A stretch of DNA of 32,724 bases from an uncultured Clostridia bacterium (GCA_934249265.1 CAKQKQ010000010.1:1-32724), one strand, 5' to 3'. Numbered from the stretch's first letter, positions 7,499-15,238 are shown. The notes: generated by a model not told the origin, from the sequence alone. Numbers and translations: made by a program.

Positions 7499-7527
7499 AT
7501 TATATATTACTTTTAATTTATTGTCAA
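7499..7527 (-). promoter_or_regulatory. Consensus sigma-A promoter of the riboswitch-exchanger unit
   Basis: TTGACA (7527-7522), 17 bases, TATAAT (7504-7499). It lies only 11 bases beyond the rsmA stop codon. Confidence 0.85.
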
Positions 7528-7538
7528 TTATAAAAAGT

Positions 7539-8381
7539 CTATTTCGAGATTATTTCGTTTTTCGCCAAATACTCGGTAAGCGCGACGAATTTTTGAGTAG
7601 ACAAACTTTCGCCCCTCGCTTTCACGTCTATTCCGCAAGATAAAAGCGCGGTCTCGGCAACTTCTCTTTGGAGAGAAAAATCTCTCGTGAGGTTGTTGAA
7701 GAGCGTTTTTCTCCTCGATGAAAAAGCGACTCTCAACACGTCGCGATAAGCCTTGCGACTTGTCAAAACGTACTTTTGCTTGTTTATATCGATGTGCACG
7801 ACGGCAGAATCAACGTTGGGCACAGGATAAAACATCGTTCTCGGCACTTTGGCGACGATTTTCGCATCGCCGATTACGTCTATACCCGCGGTGATAGAAC
7901 CGTATTCGGGAGTGTTTTCCTTTGCGCAAATTCGCTCGGCAACCTCTGACTGAACCATTACAGTAATGCTTTGCAAATTTTCCGCTTCTTCGATAAACTT
8001 GATAATTACGGGCGTGGTGATATAGTACGGCAAATTTGCCACCAACTTATATTTGCCGCCGATTTTGCTTTCGATTTCGCTTGTGGAAACCTTCATTACG
8101 TCCTTGAAAATAATTTGAACGTTTTTAAGTCCCGACAAACTCTCTTTCAAAACGGGGCGTAAATTTTCGTCGATTTCATAACCGTAAACTTTGTCCGCTT
8201 TTTCCGCAAGAGCGCGCGTAAGCGTGCCTGCACCGACGCCGATTTCAAGCACGGTATCGCCGTTTTCAACGCCCGCTTTATCTACAATTGACGTCAATAA
8301 ATTAGTATCGGTGATAAAGTTTTGCCCGAAACGTTTATTGAATTTGAATGAATTTTTTTGTAAAATTTCTTTAATAGCCAT
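7539..8381 (-). CDS. rsmA: 16S rRNA dimethyladenosine transferase RsmA (KsgA)
   Basis: The 280-residue protein is a KsgA/Dim1-type SAM methyltransferase that dimethylates two adjacent adenines in the helix-45 loop of 16S rRNA. Motifs: FGQNFITDTNLL (18-29), SAM loop VLEIGVGAGTLTRAL (44-58), acidic motif YEIDENL (68-74) and the catalytic NLPYY (116-120). The C-terminal VPNVDSAVVHI and FSSRRKTLFNNL are also typical. It is the last gene of metG-tatD-radical SAM-rsmA, 4 bases after the radical SAM stop. Grouping of metG, tatD and rsmA is common in Firmicutes. Confidence 0.97.
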   Translation of the reverse strand: MAIKEILQKNSFKFNKRFGQNFITDTNLLTSIVDKAGVENGDTVLEIGVGAGTLTRALAEKADKVYGYEIDENLRPVLKESLSGLKNVQIIFKDVMKVSTSEIESKIGGKYKLVANLPYYITTPVIIKFIEEAENLQSITVMVQSEVAERICAKENTPEYGSITAGIDVIGDAKIVAKVPRTMFYPVPNVDSAVVHIDINKQKYVLTSRKAYRDVLRVAFSSRRKTLFNNLTRDFSLQREVAETALLSCGIDVKARGESLSTQKFVALTEYLAKNEIISK

Positions 8382-8385
8382 TTTA

Positions 8386-8991
8386 TTAAGTGTACTTTAA
8401 ATAACTTCTAACTTTAATCGTGAGTCCGTTTTCTTCACACAGTTTTTTTGCTTCTTCGACTTTTTCGTCCCCTATGCAATCGACTACCGAAAGTGTGACT
8501 TTAAGTCCTTTTTTCTCGCACTCTTTAGCAAAGGATAAAAGCGCGTCGAACGCCTTTTCTTTATAAATAGAGTGGCATGTTTCGTCGTACTCTTTTGCCG
8601 TTGGCATATTGAGGCTTACGTTGACTTTATCCACCGCGCCGACGAGTTTGTCGGTAATGTCATAACCGTTGATAAGGTCGCCTTGTCCGTTTGTATTGAG
8701 CCTTACTGTGTAGCCTTTACTGCGTACGTATGCTCCGATTATGGCAATTTCGTCAATTCTAAAGGTCGGTTCGCCAAATCCGCAAAACACCACTTCGTTG
8801 TACTTTTTGCCTTCGTGTTCGGCTTTAAATAAATTTAAAACCTCTTCGGCGGTCGGCTCTTTTGCAAGCCTTAAATTGTGTCCGTAATAAGAATCTTTGC
8901 CGTTGCGCACGCAAAAGTTGCAGTGATTCGTGCAGCGGTTTGTTAAGTTTATATATAAGTTTCCATCAAGTTCGTATAATAATTTACCCAT
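8386..8991 (-). CDS. TatD-associated radical SAM protein
   Basis: The 201-residue protein has the radical SAM cluster CTNHCNFC (Cys20, 24, 27) for a 4Fe-4S centre, then GFGEPTFR (the GGE-like SAM-binding motif) and a half-barrel core. It is short, without a SPASM or other C-terminal cluster domain. Its 5' end overlaps tatD by 8 bases. A radical SAM family tied to TatD genes is known from genome surveys, and this protein fits it in size and position; the reaction is unknown. Given its neighbours it might act on nucleic acid, tRNA or a translation component, which is inference only. Confidence 0.85.
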   Translation of the reverse strand: MGKLLYELDGNLYINLTNRCTNHCNFCVRNGKDSYYGHNLRLAKEPTAEEVLNLFKAEHEGKKYNEVVFCGFGEPTFRIDEIAIIGAYVRSKGYTVRLNTNGQGDLINGYDITDKLVGAVDKVNVSLNMPTAKEYDETCHSIYKEKAFDALLSFAKECEKKGLKVTLSVVDCIGDEKVEEAKKLCEENGLTIKVRSYLKYT

Positions 8992-9760
8992 TTAATTTAC
9001 CGAAAAAACGCAATGCGTTTTCACCTGTGATTTTTTTAATAACCTCTTCGTCTTCGCCGTAAATCGAGGCTATTTTTTTGACTATATACGGTATGTTTTT
9101 TGGCTCGTTCACCTCTCCCCTATGCGGTTCAGGAGACATATACGGGCAATCGGTTTCTACTAAAATTTTAGTCATCGGTATCGCTTTGATTACTTCTTCT
9201 TTTTTGCCGTTTTTAAAAGTAACCACCCCGCCGAACGAAAAATATGCGCCCATCGAGTTGTATATTTCAGCCACTTCTTTACTACCCGAAAAGCAATGCA
9301 ACAAAAATCCGTTTTTAAGTTTTTCGAGGTTGTTTTTGACTATTTCGAGCGTGTCGGCGGTTGCGTCGCGCGAATGTATCACGAGCGGAAGTCCCGTTTT
9401 TTGCGCCAAGTCTATTTGCTTTATAAACGCGCTTTTCTGCTCGTCTATATTGTCTTTTGAATAGTGATAATCGAGCCCCACTTCACCTATCGCAACGCAC
9501 TTTTTATCGTCTGCCGTCCTTTCAAGTTCAAGCAAAGTTTTCTCGTTTACCGTGTTTGCGTCTTCGGGATGCACACCGACGGTAAAATAACACTCTTTAA
9601 ATTCTTGCGCAATGGATTTTGCAAGCAACGACGATGGCAAACTACAGCCCACGTTTATTACTTTTTCAATGCCCGCGTCGAGATAATTTTGCCTGACTTG
9701 TTCCCTTATCGGGTACAAAGTTTTGTCGTTTAAATGCGCGTGCGTATCGATATACGTCAT
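8984..9760 (-). CDS. tatD: TatD-family metal-dependent DNase
   Basis: The 258-residue TIM-barrel hydrolase carries the TatD metal ligands: DTHAHLND (HxH near residue 6-8), GEVGLDYHY (Glu), VIHSRDA (His), LLHCFSGS (His) and VETDCPYMSPEPHRG (Asp). Family members are 3'-5' nucleases acting on DNA and RNA, implicated in DNA quality control. Its start overlaps the metG stop by 4 bases, so it is translationally coupled. Length and motifs are ordinary for the family. Confidence 0.96.
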   Translation of the reverse strand: MTYIDTHAHLNDKTLYPIREQVRQNYLDAGIEKVINVGCSLPSSLLAKSIAQEFKECYFTVGVHPEDANTVNEKTLLELERTADDKKCVAIGEVGLDYHYSKDNIDEQKSAFIKQIDLAQKTGLPLVIHSRDATADTLEIVKNNLEKLKNGFLLHCFSGSKEVAEIYNSMGAYFSFGGVVTFKNGKKEEVIKAIPMTKILVETDCPYMSPEPHRGEVNEPKNIPYIVKKIASIYGEDEEVIKKITGENALRFFGKLNG

Positions 9761-11709
9761 CTTACGACGCTCCCCGAGGGCATATCGACTTCGGGCGTGA
9801 CGAGTTTAACAACTCCGTCTTTTTCGGCGCACAAAATCATGCCTTGACTTTCGACTCCGCAAAGTTTGCACGGCTTTAAATTGTACACGAGTATTACTTT
9901 TTTGCCCACCATTTCTTCGGGGGTGTAATATTCGGCAATGCCCGAAACGACTTGTCTCTTTTCTTCGCCGACTTCGAGTATCAATTTTAAAAGTTTTTTA
10001 GATTTTTGCACTTTTTCGCACTCGAGCACTTTCGCCACTTTCAAACTCGTCTTGCAGAAATCGTCGATGGTAATCTCTTCGACTTTTTCTTCTTTTTCGG
10101 CGTTTTGCGGCTTACTCTCCGCTGTTTTTCTTTCGTCGTACATTTTTTGCACGCTCTCGAGAATTTCTTTTGCGTCGAGTCTCGCAAACAAAATGCTGGG
10201 CTTGTCGGTGACCTTATTGCCGCTTTGATACAAGCCGAATTTATCCAAATCGTCGTAATCTCTCATTTGAGTGTTGAGTTGACCCAAAATATTGGCGCAA
10301 CTGTCGGGCATAAACGGTTGCAAAAGCGAGGTTGCGATAGTAATCGTTTCGGTCAAATTGTAAAGCACCGTTTTAAGTCTCGGCAAACTCTCTTCGTTTT
10401 TCGCCAAAATCCAAGGCGTTGTTTCGTCGATATACTTGTTTGCCCTTCTGCAAAGCGAAATAATTTCGCCGATAGCGTCGGCAATGCGGTATTCGTCCAT
10501 ATTTTTTGCGACTTTTGCGTAACACGACGTAGCGCAAGACTTTAAATCTTCATCCACTTCTTCGGTTACGCCCGTATTTTCGACAATTCCGCCGAAATAT
10601 TTATTGCTCATGGCAATGGTACGATTTACAAGATTTCCGTACACGTTTGCAAGGTCGGAATTGATTTTTTCTATAATAACGTCCCACTCGACGATACCGT
10701 CGTTGTCAAAAGGCATAGCGGTAAGCGCGAAATATCTCACGGGGTCTACACCGAAATATTTTACAAGGTCGTCGGCATAAATAACGTTGCCTTTGGACTT
10801 GCTCATTTTTCCGCCCTCTTGCACGAGCCAAGCGTGACCGAACACCTTTTTCGGCAACGGAAGACCCAACGCCATAAGGAAAATCGGCCAATAAATAGTG
10901 TGGAAACGGATTATGTCTTTACCGATAATATGCACGTCGGCGGGCCAAAGTTTTTTAAACTTTTCGTCGCTGTTGCCGTCCACGTCATAGCCTATTCCCG
11001 TGATATAGTTTGAAAGCGCGTCGAGCCATACGTAAACCACGTGTTTGTCGTCGAAATCAACGGGTACGCCCCATTTAAACGACGTTCTCGAAACGCACAA
11101 ATCTTGAAGACCGGGTTTTAAAAAGTTGTTCATCATCTCGTTTTTTCTGGAAACGGGAGTGATAAACTCGGGGTGGTCTTCGATGTGTTTTATAAGCGCG
11201 GGGGCATATTTGCTCATCTTAAAGAAATACGCCTCTTCTTTTGCCTTTTCAACCGCTCTGCCGCAGTCGGGGCATTTGCCGTCTACAAGTTGAGAGTCCG
11301 TCCAGAACGATTCGCACGGCACGCAATACCAACCCTCGTATGCGCCTTTATAAATATCGCCTTGCTCGTAAAACTTTTTAAACATTTTTTGCACTTGTTT
11401 TTTGTGATACGGGTCGGTCGTGCGCATAAATTTGTCGTATTTTACGTTCATCATATCCCACAAAGACTTGATGACCGCCGCCGTCTCGTCAACGAACACT
11501 TGAGGGGTTTTGCCCGCTTTTGCGGCTTTTTCTTCTATCTTTTGACCGTGTTCGTCAGTGCCCGTTTGTAAGAAAACGTTGTAACCTTGATTTCTTTTAA
11601 ACCTCGCGATCGCGTCTGCCAAAATCGCCTCGTAAGTATTGCCGATATGCGGCTTACCCGAAGCGTAAGTGATTGCGGTAGTAATGTAATAATCTCCTCT
11701 GTTTTGCAT
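9757..11709 (-). CDS. metG: Methionyl-tRNA synthetase
   Basis: The 650-residue class I synthetase charges tRNA-Met. Visible: HIGN signature (21-24), a zinc knuckle with Cys129, 132, 146 and 149, the KMSKS loop (301-305), the helical anticodon domain (about 345-510) and a C-terminal EMAP/Arc1-like tRNA-binding domain (about 545-650). A Lys/Glu-rich linker joins the last two. The ribosome site CGGAGG lies 6-7 bases upstream. It opens the metG-tatD-radical SAM-rsmA operon from a sigma-A promoter at 11765-11793, with a leader of about 50 bases, too short for a T-box. Confidence 0.98.
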   Translation of the reverse strand: MQNRGDYYITTAITYASGKPHIGNTYEAILADAIARFKRNQGYNVFLQTGTDEHGQKIEEKAAKAGKTPQVFVDETAAVIKSLWDMMNVKYDKFMRTTDPYHKKQVQKMFKKFYEQGDIYKGAYEGWYCVPCESFWTDSQLVDGKCPDCGRAVEKAKEEAYFFKMSKYAPALIKHIEDHPEFITPVSRKNEMMNNFLKPGLQDLCVSRTSFKWGVPVDFDDKHVVYVWLDALSNYITGIGYDVDGNSDEKFKKLWPADVHIIGKDIIRFHTIYWPIFLMALGLPLPKKVFGHAWLVQEGGKMSKSKGNVIYADDLVKYFGVDPVRYFALTAMPFDNDGIVEWDVIIEKINSDLANVYGNLVNRTIAMSNKYFGGIVENTGVTEEVDEDLKSCATSCYAKVAKNMDEYRIADAIGEIISLCRRANKYIDETTPWILAKNEESLPRLKTVLYNLTETITIATSLLQPFMPDSCANILGQLNTQMRDYDDLDKFGLYQSGNKVTDKPSILFARLDAKEILESVQKMYDERKTAESKPQNAEKEEKVEEITIDDFCKTSLKVAKVLECEKVQKSKKLLKLILEVGEEKRQVVSGIAEYYTPEEMVGKKVILVYNLKPCKLCGVESQGMILCAEKDGVVKLVTPEVDMPSGSVVR

Positions 11710-11764
11710 ATATCCTCCGATAGTTTACGGTGTCTAAATATATTTTAAATTATATCGTGAGATT

Positions 11765-11793
11765 ATTATATTACTTTTTTATAATTTTGTAAA
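11765..11793 (-). promoter_or_regulatory. Sigma-A promoter of metG
   Basis: TTTACA (11793-11788), 17 bases, TATAAT (11770-11765). It abuts the divergent spmA promoter region. Confidence 0.75.
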
Positions 11794-11821
11794 CATAAAC
11801 GCGCACAAAAATGCATAAGTT
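11793..11821 (+). promoter_or_regulatory. Candidate sporulation promoter of spmA
   Basis: ACATAAACGCG starts at 11793 and CATAAGTT covers 11814-11821. The same CATAAACGCG plus CATA arrangement precedes the DUF421 gene (28633-28661). A start about 7 bases past the -10 would coincide with the spmA ATG. Sigma-E and sigma-G readings are both possible. Confidence 0.4.
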
Positions 11822-11826
11822 GTCTT

Positions 11827-12372
11827 ATGAACGGAATATTTTTGACCCTTGTCACGCTATCGCTTATCGCATTGTGCGTTTCTTCGCCAAACAGCGTTTT
11901 GCCATGCATTTCGGCTGCAAGCGAAAAAGCCGTAACGCTCACATTGACCGCGGTGGGCATTTATGCGTTTTGGACGGGAATAATCGAAATTATGAAACAA
12001 AGCAAAATGACCGACGTAATCGCAAAACCATTAAAGCCGATTATGAGAAAATTGTTCGGGAAAACGTCGAGCGAAGCCGAAAATTACATACTTTTAAACA
12101 CTACGGCAAACTTGCTCGGCATGGGGTCGATCGCAACGCCGCTCGGCATAAACGCCATGGCAGAACTCGATAAATCAAACGATGAATACGGGCAAACGAT
12201 GCTGTTTGTGCTTGCTTCGACGAGTTTGCAAATTATACCCATGACGGTGTTGTCGCTTAGGGCGTCGTTAAAGTCCGCAAACCCCGGGGCGATTTTTTTG
12301 CCGACTTTGCTTTCAACCGCAGTTTCGTCGATAATCGGCATACTTCTCGTAAAAATATTCGTGAAAAAATGA
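11827..12372 (+). CDS. spmA: Spore maturation protein A
   Basis: The 181-residue membrane protein has the nucleoside-recognition (Gate) domain of SpmA: LTAVGIYAFWTGIIEIMKQS, LFGKTSSEAENYILLNTTANLLGMGSIATPLGINAM, and a C-terminal pair of helices. With SpmB it is needed for spore core dehydration and heat resistance, and is thought to act in the spore inner membrane. The N-terminus lines up with known SpmA proteins, so ATG 11827 seems right, yet no ribosome site precedes it. With the promoter so close, the mRNA may be leaderless. Its end overlaps spmB by 4 bases. Confidence 0.93.
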   Translation: MNGIFLTLVTLSLIALCVSSPNSVLPCISAASEKAVTLTLTAVGIYAFWTGIIEIMKQSKMTDVIAKPLKPIMRKLFGKTSSEAENYILLNTTANLLGMGSIATPLGINAMAELDKSNDEYGQTMLFVLASTSLQIIPMTVLSLRASLKSANPGAIFLPTLLSTAVSSIIGILLVKIFVKK

Positions 12373-12884
12373 GCGTTGCCGTTTATATAATTCCCGTTTT
12401 TTTAATAGCGGTTTTTGTCTTTGCGATAGTAAAAAAGGTCAATATATACTCCGCTTTTATCGAGGGCGCAAAACAAGCGATACCTCTTTGCGTATCGCTG
12501 TTTCCCTATTTGTTTGCCGTGTTTGTAATGGTGCAACTTTTTGAAACGAGCGGTTTAAGCGGAATATTTTTAAATATTCTTTCGCCGATATTCAAACTGT
12601 TTTCAATACCGCCCGAACTCACCAATTTGATTCTTTTAAAGCCCTTTTCGGGCAGCGGTTCGCTCGCTTCGCTTACAGAAATTTTCAACAAGTACGGAGT
12701 TGATTCGTATATTTCTATATGCGCGTCGTGCATTTTCGGCTCGTCCGAAACGGTGTTTTTCGTAGCGTCAACTTACTTTTCAAAATGCAAAAAACCGAAA
12801 ACTTTTAAAGCGGTGATTATTTCGCTTGTAGCCACTTTTTGCTCTGCGGTATTCGCTTGCTTTATAAGCAGATTTTTTGTTTGA
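12369..12884 (+). CDS. spmB: Spore maturation protein B
   Basis: The 171-residue membrane protein is the SpmB partner of SpmA. Characteristic segments are AFIEGAKQAIPLCVSLFPYLFAVFVMVQLFETSGL (about 32-66), the LLKPFSGSGSLASLTEIFNKYG loop (about 94-115) and SICASCIFGSSETVFFVASTYF (about 120-141). Start and spmA stop share an ATGA overlap, implying coupled translation. A strong bidirectional terminator follows at 13023-13063. Confidence 0.95.
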   Translation: MSVAVYIIPVFLIAVFVFAIVKKVNIYSAFIEGAKQAIPLCVSLFPYLFAVFVMVQLFETSGLSGIFLNILSPIFKLFSIPPELTNLILLKPFSGSGSLASLTEIFNKYGVDSYISICASCIFGSSETVFFVASTYFSKCKKPKTFKAVIISLVATFCSAVFACFISRFFV

Positions 12885-12952
12885 GTGTATAAAACATAGC
12901 CGCTAAATTGTATACTTTTTGTGTCGTAGTTTGGCTAATTTGAGCAATTTTT

Positions 12953-12990
12953 ACCGTTTTTACGCAAAACGTATGCGGTAAACACGACAG
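12953..12990. repeat. Dispersed ACGTAT palindromic repeat, copy C
   Basis: The right arm CGTATGCGGTAAACACG is identical to the perfect copy at 6062-6097; the left arm has about five substitutions. Confidence 0.6.
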
Positions 12991-13022
12991 TACGGCATAA
13001 AACACAAGGCTTTGTATATAGC

Positions 13023-13063
13023 AAAAAAACGCTCCCGCTGTGACTATGGCGGGAGCGTTTTTT
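13023..13063. terminator. Bidirectional terminator between spmB and the XRE gene
   Basis: An 11-bp GC-rich stem (13028-13038 with 13049-13059), extended by an A-run on the left and a T-run on the right, so that both strands end in U. Confidence 0.9.
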
Positions 13064-13085
13064 ACGTACATTTTATAAATAATTT

Positions 13086-13295
13086 TTACTTTAAACCTAA
13101 AATATCGTCTGCGGAAACGTCGAGTATATCGCACAAATTTGCAAAGGTATCGAGCGACGGATATTTATCGAGACGGACGTATTTGCTTACGGTAGACGGA
13201 TTAATGCCTAACTTGTCCGCTATCTCCTTTTGCGTCATATGGCTCGATTTGATTTCTTCTCTTAATCTTTTTTGTATGTCCTTTAATTCAATCAT
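13086..13295 (-). CDS. Small XRE-family HTH repressor
   Basis: The 69-residue protein is a minimal Cro/CI-type helix-turn-helix: helix 2 TQKEIADKLGI, recognition helix NPSTVSKYVRLDKYPS, then TFANLCDILDVSADDILGL. It carries no sensor or dimerisation extension. The start at 13295 is chosen because an upstream ATG at 13343 would lie in the operator region and before the promoter. No ribosome site precedes 13295, and the -10 TATACT ends 6 bases upstream, so the message may be leaderless. It is divergent from the five-TM protein gene. Two GCACA-N-TGTGC palindromes between them are its likely operators, implying autorepression and repression of the neighbour. Confidence 0.88.
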   Translation of the reverse strand: MIELKDIQKRLREEIKSSHMTQKEIADKLGINPSTVSKYVRLDKYPSLDTFANLCDILDVSADDILGLK

Positions 13296-13301
13296 ATTGA
13301 A

Positions 13302-13307
13302 AGTATA
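13302..13307 (-). promoter_or_regulatory. Probable -10 box of the XRE gene
   Basis: TATACT on the minus strand directly abuts operator 13308-13318. No good -35 stands 17 bases upstream. Confidence 0.5.
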
Positions 13308-13318
13308 GCACACTGTGC
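13308..13318. promoter_or_regulatory. XRE operator 1 (palindrome)
   Basis: GCACACTGTGC, two 5-base half-sites around one base, next to the XRE -10 box. Its centre is exactly 30 bases from operator 2. Confidence 0.7.
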
Positions 13319-13327
13319 AATTTTTAC

Positions 13328-13357
13328 TTGACAAAAGGCACATTGTGCCTTTATAAT
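13328..13357 (+). promoter_or_regulatory. Consensus sigma-A promoter of the five-TM protein gene
   Basis: TTGACA (13328-13333), 18 bases, TATAAT (13352-13357). Operator 2 fills the spacer. Confidence 0.85.
13336..13350. promoter_or_regulatory. XRE operator 2 (palindrome)
   Basis: AGGCACATTGTGCCT is a perfect 15-base palindrome around a central T. It lies between -35 and -10 of the rightward promoter, an ideal place for repression. Confidence 0.75.
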
Positions 13358-13402
13358 AGTTTTATCTATTTTTATAGATTTATTACGTTTTAGGAGGAAA
13401 TT

Positions 13403-14344
13403 ATGGAAAACAAAAAAATATGGCGGGCATTAATTCGCCAAATGATTATCGAACTTGTATTTTTGACACTGTTCTACTTATATGTAGGCAACAACTTCGG
13501 CAACAATTTTGTTGAGTGGGTTTTGCGAAAAAAAGGCGGATTAGCATTACTTCAAAGACTCATAAATCGATGGTTTTCTGCTTCATCACACTGGTTTATT
13601 CTTTTAATTAAGGGGCTACTCGGCATATGCCTTTCTGTTCCGTTTTCTATTTTGTTTGGTCTTTTTGTGTTTTCGTCATTTTGGATACCGCTTGCAATCA
13701 CGGCTTTAATTTGTCTCGACCGCACACGAAAATCAGTGCTAAATGAATTTTTGGGCGAACCGTCTGACGTTGCCATTCCGAAAATTCAAGAATTGTATTA
13801 TAGCAAACAAAAAATTTATATTACTTTTGTCGTTATATCGCGAATATTATTTTTCATATTACTTTTACTTAAAGCAATAAATGCCCCCGAGTACTATGTT
13901 GCCGATTTTGTCATCTCGGATAACCTTAAATGGAAAATGACAAACGGTTTAATGGGGAAACTGATAGTTATTGTAGGAGCGGTCTTATTATTCGCCTCTG
14001 CACTGATTCGTATTATGTATTTTATAGAAATAAAAACGCACTTTTTTAAAAAACATATTTGTCCCAAATGTCATCGCATGGGCGTAAAATGTTTAATTAA
14101 CACAAAAAAAATACAAGACGCCGAATACACTTATACCGAAACCGATTCCGGATATTATTCATCCGAAAAAATAGGCGAAGTCCGCGACTCGGCAGGCAAC
14201 ACTATCGGAGACGTCTACGGAGACACATGGCACGACACAAGCAGAGTCCGCTCTCACAAGATTTGCGACGCCATTTGGGACTATACTTACGAGTGGAGAC
14301 CTTGTTATTGCACAGAACACAAAGAAGTAAAAAAGAATTATTAA
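13403..14344 (+). CDS. Unknown five-TM protein with Cys-rich C-terminal tail
   Basis: I do not recognise this 313-residue protein. It has about five transmembrane helices (11-29, 64-82, 84-104, 136-158 and 184-208), followed by a soluble tail of about 100 residues. The tail has CPKC (220, 223) and Cys230, then Cys288, 301 and 303, a possible zinc-ribbon or rubredoxin-like pair split by a polar, Tyr/Asp-rich insert (about 240-282, including RDSAGNTIGDVYGD). The start follows a textbook TAGGAGG site, and a consensus promoter with an XRE operator drives it. The pair looks like a dedicated repressor with one regulated membrane target. The inducing signal and function are unknown. Confidence 0.75.
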   Translation: MENKKIWRALIRQMIIELVFLTLFYLYVGNNFGNNFVEWVLRKKGGLALLQRLINRWFSASSHWFILLIKGLLGICLSVPFSILFGLFVFSSFWIPLAITALICLDRTRKSVLNEFLGEPSDVAIPKIQELYYSKQKIYITFVVISRILFFILLLLKAINAPEYYVADFVISDNLKWKMTNGLMGKLIVIVGAVLLFASALIRIMYFIEIKTHFFKKHICPKCHRMGVKCLINTKKIQDAEYTYTETDSGYYSSEKIGEVRDSAGNTIGDVYGDTWHDTSRVRSHKICDAIWDYTYEWRPCYCTEHKEVKKNY

Positions 14345-14454
14345 AAATGCACAACTTGCAAATTTTATTTAATTTTTGATTTTGAAAGTTATATTTAAAG
14401 CAAAAATTTAAAACTTGCTTTTAAACCTTAACTCTAAAAATTATATTTAAACGC

Positions 14455-14491
14455 AAAAGCCGAGAGCGAATTTTTTTCGCTCTCGGCTTTT
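14455..14491 (+). terminator. Terminator of the five-TM protein gene
   Basis: A 16-bp perfect stem (14455-14470 with 14476-14491) containing GCCGAGAGCG, with a 5-base T loop. The A-run and T-run ends make it usable in both directions. Confidence 0.85.
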
Positions 14492-14751
14492 ACTCATTAT
14501 TTGTTTTGTTTCATTCTTAATTTAATTGCTTCAAATTTGTTTTTCGTTTAATTATTTATAAAATTATTTGCGACCGCTGTTTTAAAATTCACGGTTCAAT
14601 TTTTCGCAATTTTCGTTTTTTAATTTGCACCTTTTATTATTTTACAGTTACCATTTTTAATTAATGGATTTAATTTTTATTTTCTTAATTTAGGTGCGAT
14701 TTTTCGCGTTGCATACCCTTTTACGGTTGTTTTCAGCGTAAAATCAACAAG

Positions 14752-14796
14752 TTTTGTTTTGCAAGTCGCTAAATATTTACAAATTTTGTTTTGCAA
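14752..14796. repeat. Direct repeat in the T-rich gap 14492-14807
   Basis: TTTTGTTTTGCAA occurs at 14752-14764 and 14784-14796, 32 bases apart. The remainder of this gap is T-rich on the plus strand and shows no gene and no clear terminator for the minus-strand gene that ends at 14808. Confidence 0.5.
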
Positions 14797-14807
14797 ACCT
14801 TTTAATA

Positions 14808-15098
14808 TCAGCCTTGCAAACCGTCTGCTTGTCTTATCATATCTTCGACGACAATGTCGTAAATTTCGCCTTGTAAGTTGCAGTATTCCAAAACTTTCCA
14901 CGGCTCGTTGGTGTGGAAATGAATTTTTATCAAATCTTCGTCGCCAACCACAATTAAACTGTTGCCTTCAAAATTTTCGGTTATATAATTTTCAATTTCT
15001 TTTTTATCTAAATCTTTATCTCTTTTGTCGATTAACAATTGAGTGTCATAGCGATAAGCAAATTGATCGTCTTCTGCATCTATAAAATTAACTGCCAT
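14808..15098 (-). CDS. Stand-alone FakA C-terminal-like (DAK1_2-type) domain protein
   Basis: The 96-residue protein matches the C-terminal part of the fatty-acid kinase FakA / dihydroxyacetone-kinase-like family: FAYRYDTQLLI, then GNSLIVVGDEDLIKIHFHTNEPWKVLEY and a final EDMIRQADGL (FakA has LVVGDDDLIKVHVHTN-like and IENMREQ). The DAK2 kinase domain is absent, so it cannot phosphorylate alone; small free-standing versions occur in Clostridia. It may bind a partner such as FakB/DegV, but that is inference. The ribosome site AAGGAAG precedes ATG 15098. A sigma-A promoter at 15279-15307 gives a leader of about 170 bases beginning with a perfect stem-loop. Confidence 0.8.
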   Translation of the reverse strand: MAVNFIDAEDDQFAYRYDTQLLIDKRDKDLDKKEIENYITENFEGNSLIVVGDEDLIKIHFHTNEPWKVLEYCNLQGEIYDIVVEDMIRQADGLQG

Positions 15099-15238
15099 AT
15101 TTTTTTACTTCCTTTTTATATTTTTTCTTATATTATAATTTTCGCTTATAAAATTTATCTTTGTTAAATTTTACGTTTTGCTTGTGCAAACCGCAAAGTA
15201 AATTGAAAATTCACCTTGCAACTCAAATTGCAATATGC

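Noticed and set aside
11710..11760. T-box leader for metG
   Set aside because: The mapped-by-eye promoter leaves a leader of only about 50 bases, and no T-box sequence is present.
13295..13343. Upstream ATG (13343) for the XRE protein
   Set aside because: It would place the start inside operator 2 and upstream of the -10 box, and add 16 residues outside the HTH fold.
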